Shown here piece by piece: positions 42,650 through 52,335 of a stretch of DNA of 64,000 bases (position 1 is its first letter; the number at the start of each line of letters is the position of its first letter). The stretch comes from Steinernema hermaphroditum. Lineage: Eukaryota > Nematoda > Chromadorea > Rhabditida > Steinernematidae. A model generated the notes under the pieces. The model had not been told where the DNA came from. It ran no database searches and worked only from the letters and a program-made list of their open reading frames with translations. The position numbers were made by a program, and so were the translations under genes. The DNA is taken from contig CM059622.1 in NCBI GenBank assembly GCA_030435675.1, positions 2,418,001 through 2,482,000 of the forward strand. The letters run 5' to 3'.

Positions 42650-43215
42650 AAGACAAGAACAAGAGACGAAGGTGGATAATCCGCCGCCTCTTATCAGCAC
42701 ACCACCCCATTTGATGCTATCATCACCGAGTGATATTTTCCATTAAGCCACCGTTACGCATTCTGATTATCTTCCGACTTGCGCGCCGCTATCGAAACCA
42801 AAGATTAACTCTTCCGTTAAGCCGTTGATTCAAGGGTATAAGCCCGTAAACTCATAGTGCTTCCACGTTCAATAGATATCTAAAACTTGTGCACGCCAGA
42901 CAGTCACTTTGCGAATTTAAAACCTTTTCAGCTTGGAAAATTCAATGAAATAGGCAAGTTGCCTGGCGACAAAAGCGCACGTGCAAGAAGAAGAGACCAC
43001 AGGCGAGCTGGATAATTCACCGCCTCCTATCAGCACCCCAACCCATTTGATGCTACCATCGCTTCGACTGTGTAAACCCTTGCAACAAACGGGCGACTTA
43101 AGAACATATTGAACTGTGGAAATGTTTCTGTAAATCGCTTGTGATTTTACAGCAATTAAATTTAGCCAGTTAGATGTTCCATTAAGCCACCGTTACGTCT
43201 TCTCATAATCTTTTT
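42650..43215 (+). repeat. Direct duplication, ~130 bp, second copy with an insertion
   Basis: GGATAATCCGCCGCCTCTTATCAGCAC...CCCATTTGATGCTA followed by CCATTAAGCCACCGTTACG occurs at ~42673-42765 and again at ~43010-43200, where ~90 bp extra separate the two blocks. No coding frame. Confidence 0.6.
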
Positions 43216-43339
43216 CTTAGTACACGGTGCGTTGGGGACAGATGGGGCAAGCTGCTAACTCATGAAAAAAGGATGGCTCTCGATTCGGCTCGATTGGCTC
43301 CAAGCAGAACCCCAACAGGCGCCCAGCAATATTCACTAC

Positions 43340-43380
43340 GGAAAATTCCGACCACTCCCCGTGAACGATCGGAATTTTCC
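43340..43380. repeat. Perfect 12-bp inverted repeat with 17-nt loop
   Basis: GGAAAATTCCGA (43340-43351) and TCGGAATTTTCC (43369-43380). Could be a hairpin or a paired protein site; no gene start is adjacent. Confidence 0.5.
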
Positions 43381-43826
43381 CAAGAATCTTTCTTATTGAG
43401 GCGAAAAAAGTGACTCTAAAGAAAATCTTAGATTTTAAAGTATAAAAACAGAGCGTGAGGTAAAAATGGTAATTCTTCACTGGATTTTGAAAGATTCGTT
43501 TCGCCTTTCGCCTTTTGACATGTGTGGTTGGTGAGGAAGATTTATGGCAATGGACTCCAATTTCACAACGAGCACTTAAAGGCATTCGACCGGCATGGGA
43601 GGATATAAACGGTTAGCTTCTTTGCAAGTCGGCCTACAGTACGCTAACTCTTTTAGGTCCCAGTGAACCATGGAGGCTGCACCGATTATTAACATCGTTT
43701 CTTGTGTTTACTTAAAGGCTTAACTTAGTATGCATTTGGTTGCTTGCATTTGGTTCGCAATTGGACTCTTCAGAATGATTGCGTCTTATTGTGATTGCTT
43801 CCTTAGAATTACAAAGGGGAGGTGGA

Positions 43827-43899
43827 GGATCACTGACCTAGTTGGGAGAGCGTTAGACTGAAGATTTAAAGGTCGCCGGTTCGATCTCGGTTTGTGGCG
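43827..43899 (+). pseudogene. tRNA-Phe pseudogene
   Basis: From GTTGGGAGAGC onward it follows tRNA-Phe (loop CTGAAGA, T arm CCGGTTCGATCTCGG), but the acceptor 5' side and the A-box start (GGATCACTGACC) are lost, so it should not fold or be processed. Confidence 0.7.
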
Positions 43900-43970
43900 C
43901 TTTTCTTCTGATATTTAAATTAGACTCCGTGCTGATATATGCCGCCATTTTACAGAACCTACTAAAGTCC

Positions 43971-46900
43971 ATGATACTATTCGTATTCCTTCTACTTTTG
44001 GTCACGCCGACCTCTGCAGGAGTCGGCGGAAATCAGTGCATCAGGACCGTATACGTAACGGAATCTATGTTCAACCAACTGAGCCAAGAAGGCTATCGTT
44101 ATTCTCTTTCTTACATGAATGCGGGCGAAGAGGATTGCGACGATACTCTCTTCAGTCGGAACTCCTGTGTTACGGTCACTTGTGAGTTTCGAGAAATGAA
44201 GTAAGAAGAACTTTGATGTAATGCAGGGTCGGATGGAAGTACAATCGCTGGCTGCGCTAACAAAAATGACTACCTCACACTTATAAACGCCGAAGGATAC
44301 TGTAATGTAAGGGTTTTTTTTGAATATCAAATGAAGTCCGATTCTCTTTAGGGTGGCGGATCTTCTACTTTTGATGTGACCTGCTGCAAGCCTTGGTTTG
44401 GAAGCTACTGTAATAAGGATGCTGCCTCCACGTATAACATCCCGGATCTGGTTACCTGCCGGGATGCTTACTACTTGGATAGCGAAATCTCAAGCGTGTT
44501 CAGTCACGCTGGCTATTCCCCAGAAGTCGGATCTTCTGGGACGAGAACGTGTTCGTGGCCATGGACTCAATGTGTCACTCTTGCAGGTAAACACAAGGAA
44601 GTACTATCCGCAATAATACCCTTGTAGCCGGTGGAAATAACCACATGACAAGTTGTGAGGACGACTTCGAGAACCTTCCCTCCTGTGGGTCGACCACTCA
44701 GAAAGGCAACGTGATCTTCGAAGTGGAATGTTGCCACGGAGATTACTGTAATGATGCGACTGCGCCATCAAACGACCTGAACCGTTACTCGGAAGTATCG
44801 CTCAGCCAGGAGACTCTGAACGGATTGGGCAATTTGGGAATCTCCATATCCAACTCTCCGCTTGCCAAGAAGCACTGCCCAGTCACAGATGACCACTGCG
44901 TCGAACTGTTGTGTAAGCGAGTGTGTGTGGTCAACTAGAGCTAACTTTGTTTATTAAGTGGGTCCTGACACGATCAAGGGGTGCTCCAGTGACCCGGTGT
45001 TGGAACTGTATTCTGCAAATTGTGGACAACAGGTCAGTTTCGTATTTTGAGTGCAGATTTTTGTGGCCTCTAGCCTCGGACCCGGCTCCGCCTCGTGGCA
45101 AGAGCGTTAAGGCGTCCATCCCCGTTCACAAATGGTGATTAGATGAAGCTAAGAGAGTGATAGATAAACACCAAAGTGTGAAGTGTGACTTTTCCCACAT
45201 TTGGCCTCTATTTCCGTAAAGTAAGCATGAGATCGTGGAGTAGCTATGCGTGTATGGTACCTGTGAGTGAGGGCTACCTGTTCTCTATCCCCGTTCTCTG
45301 TTACGGTACTTAACCAATTGGAAACGTTGGCGTTAACGGAGCATGCTCCAATCCGATGATCCGAAAAGACCATCTTTTTAAGATTAGCTCACGTTGTGAT
45401 ACATAACCAAGACAGCAATAGGTGCATTCGGAAGGCAAGACCCAATGATATACGTGGTTGAAGGCAGTCACCGTCCATCGCACAATTAATACCATAGGAA
45501 GCCCGTACATCACTTCGCATTTTGTCATCTCGAGGTGCCAAAAAATGACCATCAAAAATGAATAGACCTCTAACATCAAGAGGAATGCAATGTATATGTC
45601 GCCAATTATAGTGTGGGGTGGGAGTTCACTGTACACAACAATGCATAAATCAGCTTTACCGCATAAGAAAAACATGACGAGAAAAATGAATGTTTATCAA
45701 GTGTCCCATTTTCAATGCTCCAACCCAATAAAAGCGACTCATTACAAGGTGCACTACCTCACTTTTACATTTCGAGATACTTTAGCACTTGGTTTTGAAC
45801 GCAATTTTCAACACGATGCGTTTTTTCGATCGCAGTGACCGTTTCGCATGAAATTCTAAAACTTCATATCATTGCAAAGGTCGTATCGTACTTCAAACAC
45901 GTCCCTTGTGCCTGTGAAGAATATTCTGCGATTCCTTGGCCAGCTGGTCGTCAGAAAACTAAAAAATTGCTTGGATCGCAGAGCGGATCCCGGAAAAACG
46001 GATTCCAAACTTTTGTGCACAGGGAGATTGGTTCTCAAACAATCCGGTTTTCAAACCTGTGGACTCTGAAACCTGGTGAGTCTTAGTTCAACACACAGCA
46101 ATGGCCTTGCCGAAGGCCTCTCTCCAGAATGCATGGGGCGAAATTTCAATTCGAAGTCTGGCGGCCACAGTGGAAAATCTTCCAACACATTGAAGGCTCG
46201 TTTCGCTACGGGAGGCGGCCAATTCGAACTAAATCTGTGACACGCCGAGTGGTTTCTTTCATGTGATATATGTTTTTTGTTTTAATTCGTGCAAGGCTTC
46301 GAGGTATGATCGATTTTTGGTATTGCAGAAACTATTGCCGCACCCTGTATATAAGCTCATTTAAAAGGTGTACTTTCTTAGTGATTGGTGCCATTATACT
46401 TAACCAAACGGTTACCGAAATGTTACTTGATACGCCTAGTCATTTTTATGGTTCCTTTGAAGAAAATTCCCATTTCAGAGCAGCCAATGTGGGGACCTAC
46501 CTTTACAACTCCTGAGCCAGACCCCCCTGATGTGTTGTTGCGCAAATGATTACTGTAACACATGGAGTCGACGCAAGTGCTATCGGCGTGTGGAGCTGTC
46601 ACCAGAGCTAAAACAGTTATTCGGCGACATTCCCGGTGTCAACGTTACCGAGACGCCTCAACGAACGGAAGAGTGCATTTCCATAGACGACAAATGCGTC
46701 ACTTTGATAGGTATACGCTAAAGCCAAACCATCATTTCACAGAGAATGTGTTAAGCCGACGACGGAAGTGCAGTCGAAGGATGCTCTAATGATGGACCTG
46801 TCATTCAGACCCTGGCCAGCCAGTGTCCTACGGTATGTACAAATGTATTTTTTTGCTTACTACATAACGCACTTATCAGGACAATAGCGCGGTCGAAGTC

Positions 46901-47410
46901 TCCTATTCTGGTGGTGCAATCGATATCCCGTTCAGTATGACATGCTGCTCCACGGATTACTGTGACCCACAGACGACAACGACAACCACAACCACAACTA
47001 CGACGACCACAACGACAACAACAACCACGACGACTTCCACCACAACCACTCCCACTCCCACTCCCACCAGCACCACGTCGACAACAACAACTACCACTCC
47101 TAACCCTCCCAGTTCTGCTCCAGCAACGTCCGGAGCCACTACTACCGGAAGAGTCACACCAAGAAGTCCTATTCTTAGATCGACACATTCAGCGATTCGC
47201 TCGTCCATTGGACATCTGCACAACAGCACAACAGTTTCTTTTACCGCTTCGCCGGCGACCACTAGTAACAGTACCACTTTTGCTCCAGCAACAATTCAGG
47301 ACCAAAGCCCAACCCCTGGTCCGGTAGAAGCAAGCACCAACAAGGTGATCCGTCTTCTTCCCACCGTCGGAACTTTCTCTATTATCTTTGCTCACTTATC
47401 GTTTTACTAA
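43971..47410 (+). CDS. Secreted multi-module Cys-rich (ET-like) protein with Thr-rich stalk and GPI-type tail
   Basis: Exons 43971-44181, 44227-44306, 44352-44586, 44628-44912, 44959-45032, 46479-46710, 46756-46832 and 46880-47410 join in frame to 574 residues. A signal peptide (MILFVFLLLLVTPTSA) precedes repeated modules, each with C...CVT(L/V), then a ...GC... exon, then CC-x3-DYCN or CC-x5-YCN; this pattern resembles nematode ET modules or Ly6-type domains. Phase-1 introns follow CVTL and phase-0 introns precede the CC exon in every module. A ~20-residue poly-Thr run leads into a mucin-like Thr/Pro/Ser stalk, and the end (PTVGTFSIIFAHLSFY) suits a GPI anchor. Exons 5 and 7 use poor TTAAG acceptors. 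The 1.4-kb intron 5 is the weakest join; two genes are possible. Confidence 0.68.
45310..45675 (-). CDS. Possible intronless, 5'-truncated relative of the four-TM cluster
   Basis: An uninterrupted 121-codon frame lies antisense in the long intron of the Cys-rich gene. It carries hydrophobic segments around IYIAFLLMLEVYSFLMVIFW and MVLIVRWTVTAF. The FLLMLE/VYSF joint resembles the YLIYE/V joint of the four-TM genes, without their introns. The match is weak and the frame may be chance. Confidence 0.3.
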   Translation of the reverse strand: MFFLCGKADLCIVVYSELPPHTIIGDIYIAFLLMLEVYSFLMVIFWHLEMTKCEVMYGLPMVLIVRWTVTAFNHVYHWVLPSECTYCCLGYVSQRELILKRWSFRIIGLEHAPLTPTFPIG

Positions 47411-47674
47411 AGTTAAATTTATTTAAGTTGTGTCTGCTGTGACAGAAAATAAAGATAGGTTCTTATAAGATAGGTTTTTATAAGACCTCAAGCATTATAC
47501 AGCTAATTAGCTGGGGTTTGGTGTGACCTCTTGTCAGATGTCGGTCCACTTTATTCCAAACAGCAGAGAGAAACTAGCAGTTTAGAGGGTGTATCGAAGA
47601 AGGGGTGGCGAAATGTAGCGAAACGTAGTAACGGAGGTGGTGAAACGAAGAAATGTAAAAAACATATGTAGTCT

Positions 47675-47845
47675 CTCGTTCACAATCTCTTAACAGATGT
47701 GTCGGAGAAAATTGTCATAATTCATTGTATTCGTAACGTATTTTAAACGCACTGCACAAATAAAGGTTTAGAGCCGATCAACGTTGATCGATAAGACGAT
47801 TTTGTACTTTTTGACGTCACGCCTTCTCCCCGCCGAAACGATTAC
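47675..47845 (+). repeat. Dispersed repeat, copy 2
   Basis: Diverged copy of 41890-42060; the TCGATAAGACGATTTTGT and CGCCTTCTCCCCGCCGAAA blocks are kept. Confidence 0.65.
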
Positions 47846-47959
47846 ATGACATAATCGCTACTAAAAAATTGCCACTCCTTCAAAAAATGCTACTACAAAA
47901 ATCGCCACGCAGCGTTTAAGACAACAAGGCTCGCCCTTCGGGTTAGCATTAAATCTGCT

Positions 47960-48105
47960 TCTCGGCTTCTTCGACGAGCACTATGATCCCCACGACGACA
48001 GCAGCTTCTTCTACGACCGCTTCTTCGACGAGCACTATGATCCCCACGACGACATCGGCCTCTTCGACGACCGTTTCTTCGACGACCGCTTCTTCGATGA
48101 CACCT
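47960..48105 (+). repeat. TCTTCGACGA / ACTATGATCCCCACGACGAC minisatellite
   Basis: Units of CTTCTTCGACGAGCACTATG followed by ATCCCCACGACGAC recur with variation. One frame would encode a short Thr/Ser-rich stretch (47983-48189) like the mucin stalk upstream, but no start or splice context supports it. Confidence 0.6.
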
Positions 48106-48302
48106 CCGGATCAACTGATCTATTATGTGTCAAAAATCTGCCAGGAGATGACAGCGCGCCGATTCAGACTGTCTAATAAAGCGCCTTAAGATTCTTTCTC
48201 TTTCCGAAGTTCTCTATCAAGAGCCACACTTGCTACTTTTTACACAGTACTATTTATCATTCAAAAACAAATCAATCCCCACCACGTGGTACTAGATAGA
48301 GT

Positions 48303-48919
48303 CTAATAGCGATAGCCACGTCGCTTGTTTGAATTTTCGCAGTGTTCGTAGATGTAATCTTGAACCTTGCGTTGAAAGGCGTCCGGCTTCTCTTTGTAGT
48401 GTTTGGCGGCCTCGATATTGAGGGGATCGTCGAAGCTGATAAGGTCGCCGAAGAGGTCGCAGAGGCCCATGACAACGTCGCGGATGCGGCGCGTCGGCAT
48501 CCAGCCGAAGCCGTCCAGCGAGTTCTGGCGCAGGATGCTCAAGCAGATGGCGCCGTCCTCGGTGATGTTCGGGTGCCAGACGCGGGTCAGGCACTTGACG
48601 GTGGGAGGCTGCAAGAAGGGATGATTGGAAGGAAGGTGGATGGGCCGAGGCTTACCACGTTGTTGTACTCGGGAGGGACGGAGATGACGAACTTGAAGCG
48701 GCCGCCAGCGTACATTCCCTCAGTGGGCGTCACGGTGAGCTCCAACTCGTGGAGGACGGCGGCGTTCGGGAAGGAGATCTTGCAGGTCGGATGGTTCTTG
48801 AACTGCTTCTGCAGCTCGGTGATCTCCTGGGAGAGCAGCTTGTCGCGGATGTTGATGCGGGCGCCGATGTAGGCCTTGTTCTCGTCGACGCCGTTGATGC
48901 GCTTCTGGAGGTTCAGCAT
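48303..48919 (-). CDS. ubc-12: NEDD8-conjugating E2 enzyme, UBC-12-type, copy 1
   Basis: Exons 48656-48919 and 48303-48608 encode 189 residues. NEDD8 E2s take NEDD8 from the APPBP1/UBA3 E1 and pass it to cullins. The start [18 protein letters not shown] is the E1-binding N-terminal extension; HPN is present in [11 protein letters not shown] and the active Cys in [15 protein letters not shown]. The product differs from copy 2 at only two residues noticed, MLN (MFN in copy 2) and MGLCDLF (MGLGDLF). The 47-bp introns differ at only two positions seen. The two genes are head to head. Confidence 0.93.
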
Positions 48920-49134
48920 GATCGAATGTTCACTGATAAGCTAACTGGGGAGGACCTTTTATAGCTCTAAATTTTAATTTTGCAATGCATCGGTCGGAGC
49001 GGTCGCATCTTTTTCAGCATCGCAAACGTCAATTCTACAGCATCGCAAAAATCTAGAGGTACGTCCATATATAGGCCCTACAGAACAGTCATAATCATTC
49101 AGCTTTTGCGACTTCATCCCATCCCCGCCCAGCC
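48920..49134. promoter_or_regulatory. Shared 215-bp spacer between divergent ubc-12 copies
   Basis: The homology of the two genes stops at the start codons, so the two upstream halves differ. On the copy-1 side AGCTATAAAAGGTCC (minus strand, ~48952-48966) is TATA-like; the copy-2 side has no such box and a C-rich leader. The copies may therefore be expressed differently. Confidence 0.5.
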
Positions 49135-49751
49135 ATGTTCAACCTCCAGAAGCGCATCAACGGCGTCGACGAGAACAAAGCCTACATCGGCGCCCGGATC
49201 AACATCCGCGACAAGCTGCTCTCCCAGGAGATCACCGAACTGCAGAAACAGTTCAAGAACCACCCGACCTGCAAGATCTCCTTCCCGAACGCCGCCGTCC
49301 TCCACGAGTTGGAGCTCACCGTGACGCCCACTGAGGGAATGTACGCTGGCGGCCGCTTCAAGTTCGTCATCTCCGTCCCTCCCGAGTACAACAATGTGGT
49401 AAGCCTCGGCCCATCCACCCTCCTTCCAATCATCCGTTCTTGCAGCCACCTACCGTCAAGTGCCTGACCCGCGTCTGGCACCCGAACATCACCGAGGACG
49501 GCGCCATCTGCTTGAGCATCCTGCGCCAGAACTCGCTGGACGGCTTCGGCTGGATGCCGACGCGCCGCATCCGCGACGTTGTCATGGGCCTCGGCGACCT
49601 CTTCGGCGACCTCATCAGCTTCGACGATCCCCTCAATATCGAGGCCGCCAAACACTACAAAGAGAAGCCGGACGCCTTTCAACGCAAGGTTCAAGATTAC
49701 ATCTACGAACACTGCGAGAATTCAAACAAGCGACGTGGCTATCGCTATTAG
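49135..49751 (+). CDS. ubc-12: NEDD8-conjugating E2 enzyme, UBC-12-type, copy 2
   Basis: Exons 49135-49398 and 49446-49751 encode 189 residues starting [10 protein letters not shown], the form usual in nematode UBC-12. All E2 landmarks are intact ([18 protein letters not shown], active Cys in [18 protein letters not shown]). The mirror-image copy 1 lies 215 bp away. Similarity continues past the stop for about 50 bp (CACGTGGTGGGGATTGATTTG). MFN and Gly in MGLGDLF make this the more conserved copy. Confidence 0.94.
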
Positions 49752-49803
49752 ACTCTTCCTAGTGTCACGTGGTGGGGATTGATTTGCTTTTGAATGATAA
49801 ACC

Positions 49804-50224
49804 ATACTTATGTGATAGCTCTTTGCCCGAACATCATCTCTTACATCTACTATGCAATCTTTATAGATGCTTTGCACTTTTGTCTCAGACAATACGCCCG
49901 ATGGTGCGTAAAATTCTCGTTGACCGGAGCGAGCGGTCGTTCATCAATCACGAATTGGTCACCGCGCTAAGCACCACTTATGACATGCTGAGCCGCCGCT
50001 TGAGCCTTCAATAGGCGCATGGGCGGTTCCTTCGCCGTTCGTGGGCGCTCCGCGCAGCGACGACCGTCTGGTTTATAATGTCCCTTCTATCTTGTTGGAT
50101 AAGGCTACTGTATTTTGCACTTTTCGTTCGATAGTTGTCGGCGCTTTTCCTCTTTGGTCCTCATTTCGAAGAGTTTATGTGTGTTTATCCTTAGCTTTCC
50201 GGATATACACCGTTAATAGCTCAA
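49804..50224. other. Intergenic, no gene seen
   Basis: Includes GGCGGTTCCTTCGCCGTTCGTGGGCGCTCC-like GC-rich sequence near 50021 (partly like the repeat end at 1033), but no frame with motifs. Confidence 0.3.
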
Positions 50225-50455
50225 ATACTGATGTTCCCAGTCCATGCCTTATCCCTTCCTTCCCCCTATCCTCCCATGCCCTATTCAAAACCTTTTCCCA
50301 CCTCTGGTCTATCCCATGTTCATGTCCCGTTCTTTCCGTGATCCTATACTCGTTCCATGCTCATTTCGTCTCGGGTCCAAGTTCTATGCCATATCTATTG
50401 TGCCAGCTTGTGCCGATCCATTCTCATACCCATGTTACAGAGCTTACCTTCTGCC
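50225..50455 (+). repeat. Degenerate pyrimidine-rich minisatellite, second site
   Basis: Loose repeats of CCATGC, CCCTATTC, TTATCCCTTCC and GTTCATGTCCC, similar in make-up to the array at 25195-25470. Confidence 0.5.
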
Positions 50456-50782
50456 TTAATTAGCTAACCACGCAAAGACAACACCCAAACAGACGCGCCC
50501 CTGTCGACCCATTTCCTGTGAACTAACAATGGAAATAACGTTCAACGCCGGCATCAGTCCTCATTTTGCGCTGCTCCCCGGTAGTTATTCCAACCCCTTC
50601 CGTACTGAAAGGACTTTTTAGCCTTCTATCAAAAGTATCATTTTTTGTAGACATCTTGTATGTTGGTTCTCCAAAGAGAAATGCCGCTAGAAGGCTGCCT
50701 CTGTCTCTCTTTACAGAGCTGCGTCTTTCTATTGATGAAAATGGGAGATCATCAATCATCCACTTAAACTATTCAGACTACT

Positions 50783-51654
50783 ATGGTTAAGCGGCTCTTC
50801 CTCGAAACTGAAACTGACCGCTATGCACCATGGGTATATGCGCTACTGAGAAAATTCCGAGAGGTGCATCCCTACAATGAATTCCACTACTCACGAAACC
50901 AAATAGCTGAACTCAAGCGGCTAGTGGATTACATAAACACATTGGCAGGAGGGATTACCATGCACGGCGCCATTCGCTATCTCTCGAATCGATCCTGGGA
51001 CAACCGGAAGAGGAACTTGGCCTATTCCAATCAAACCTACAATCACACCAAAAGTACGGCTGAATTTGTAAGTTCTATATCATCCAAATAGTTGCAGCTA
51101 AGAAATTTGTACCACCATCTTTGCTTTTCACTAAAGGTGCAAAAGATTTGAGTTATGTTTTAGAAACAGTATCCTTGGAAGTGTGAAGCAAAGGAAGACT
51201 CTATTAAAACTGGAATAGTCTATGAACCAACATGGAGGGATTTCGAATTTAAGCTTGACGCTGATGATCACACATACGAAGATCTCATGAATTACAAAAT
51301 CAGTTGCGACGAACTCAGAACGATGCACAACTTCGCCCGTACGCACCGCTTGCGTCAGTGGCTTCCACGTTATGAGTACAAAGATCTTGTATTGGCCCTG
51401 GACTTGGCCGACGAGTTGAGCCTACCCAGCTGGGTGGTCCTTGGACGCATAACGTTCCATGCAGTCCGTCTTATGAATCCTGATTCAAACACCAGCGCGC
51501 AGAGACGTCTCTTCAACTATCAGTTTTATTTTGACACTCGAAATGTAAGTTCACATTAGCTCAGTTGCCGTTATGGAGCTTATTTCAGAAATATGGACAA
51601 CCGATCCTTGGAAGACCTCCGCCAGAATGGAGCGCCAGGAAGAGATTCCTGTAA
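50783..51654 (+). CDS. Unrecognised intracellular protein
   Basis: Exons 50783-51067, 51164-51544 and 51589-51654 join in frame to 243 residues. The ATG follows TATTCAG directly (ACTACTATG), suiting a trans-spliced start. The protein is polar with no signal peptide or TM segment, rich in Arg, Tyr, Asn and Asp: ALLRKFREVHPYNEFHYS, ELKRLVDYINTLAGG, TMHNFARTHRLRQWLPRYE, LDLADELSLPSWVVLG. The C-terminus is short and basic (PPPEWSARKRFL). Consistent splice sites and codon pattern argue for a real gene. No family was recognised. Confidence 0.7.
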
Positions 51655-51927
51655 ATAATTTGCGTTATTGTTGTTATTGAAATAGTGTAAACATACTCTA
51701 CTGTATGTACATCATTTTTGATTATGACACGTTAAAATCACAGATGCAATCAAGGAATTGGTAGAATCCGAGACTTTAGAATTCGGATAAGTTTTTCATA
51801 GGCCAGGACTCTTTATGTAGATTCTGACTGAACCCAGTTGAATGGCAACAATTTCCAGTCAATCACTTAAAAGACAAGTTAGTCGACATAAAGAAAGATA
51901 GCATTTTACAACCCCTAAAAAGGCAGA

Positions 51928-52000
51928 TGCCACGAGCCGGGATCGAACCGGCGACCTGAGGATCTTCAGTCTAACGCTCTCCCAACTGAGCTATCATGGC
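51928..52000 (-). pseudogene. tRNA-Phe(GAA) copy with a broken anticodon stem
   Basis: Acceptor, D arm and T arm are perfect copies of tRNA-Phe, but the 3' side of the anticodon stem reads TCCTC instead of TCTAA, leaving only two of five pairs. Confidence 0.65.
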
Positions 52001-52335
52001 AATGGAGGTCATTCTTCTAGCATTTCTATAGATAGCACTGATGAATTATAAATACCTCCTTAGCATCTTTATTACTCCAATTTCAAAGCATGACTTTACG
52101 ACTTCACGACTTTATTTCATGGATCATAAGCGTTACGCCTTGCACAACTCCGTATGGTAGAGAAACTGAGCATGGCTCTTGCAGATAGACCCATTTTTCG
52201 ACAGTGATCCAGTCCCTAAAGGTTCTCCCCTTAAGGTAGATCGTCTAGAATACGCCTCATCTTTGACCGTTCCCTTTTCAGCTTTTAGTCACATGTTTAA
52301 TAATTTGGAATATCTTGTGAAGAACCGGCAACATT

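Noticed and set aside
43217..43585. 122-codon minus-strand frame
   Set aside because: Composition and the embedded inverted repeat do not look coding; no homologous motif.
46957..47277. Minus-strand frame encoding long poly-Val
   Set aside because: Mirror of the poly-Thr (ACN)n tract of the Cys-rich gene; chance consequence of the repeat.
48342..48872. 176-codon antisense frame over ubc-12 copy 1 (and its twin over copy 2)
   Set aside because: Shadow of the E2 gene's codon bias; runs straight through the real intron.
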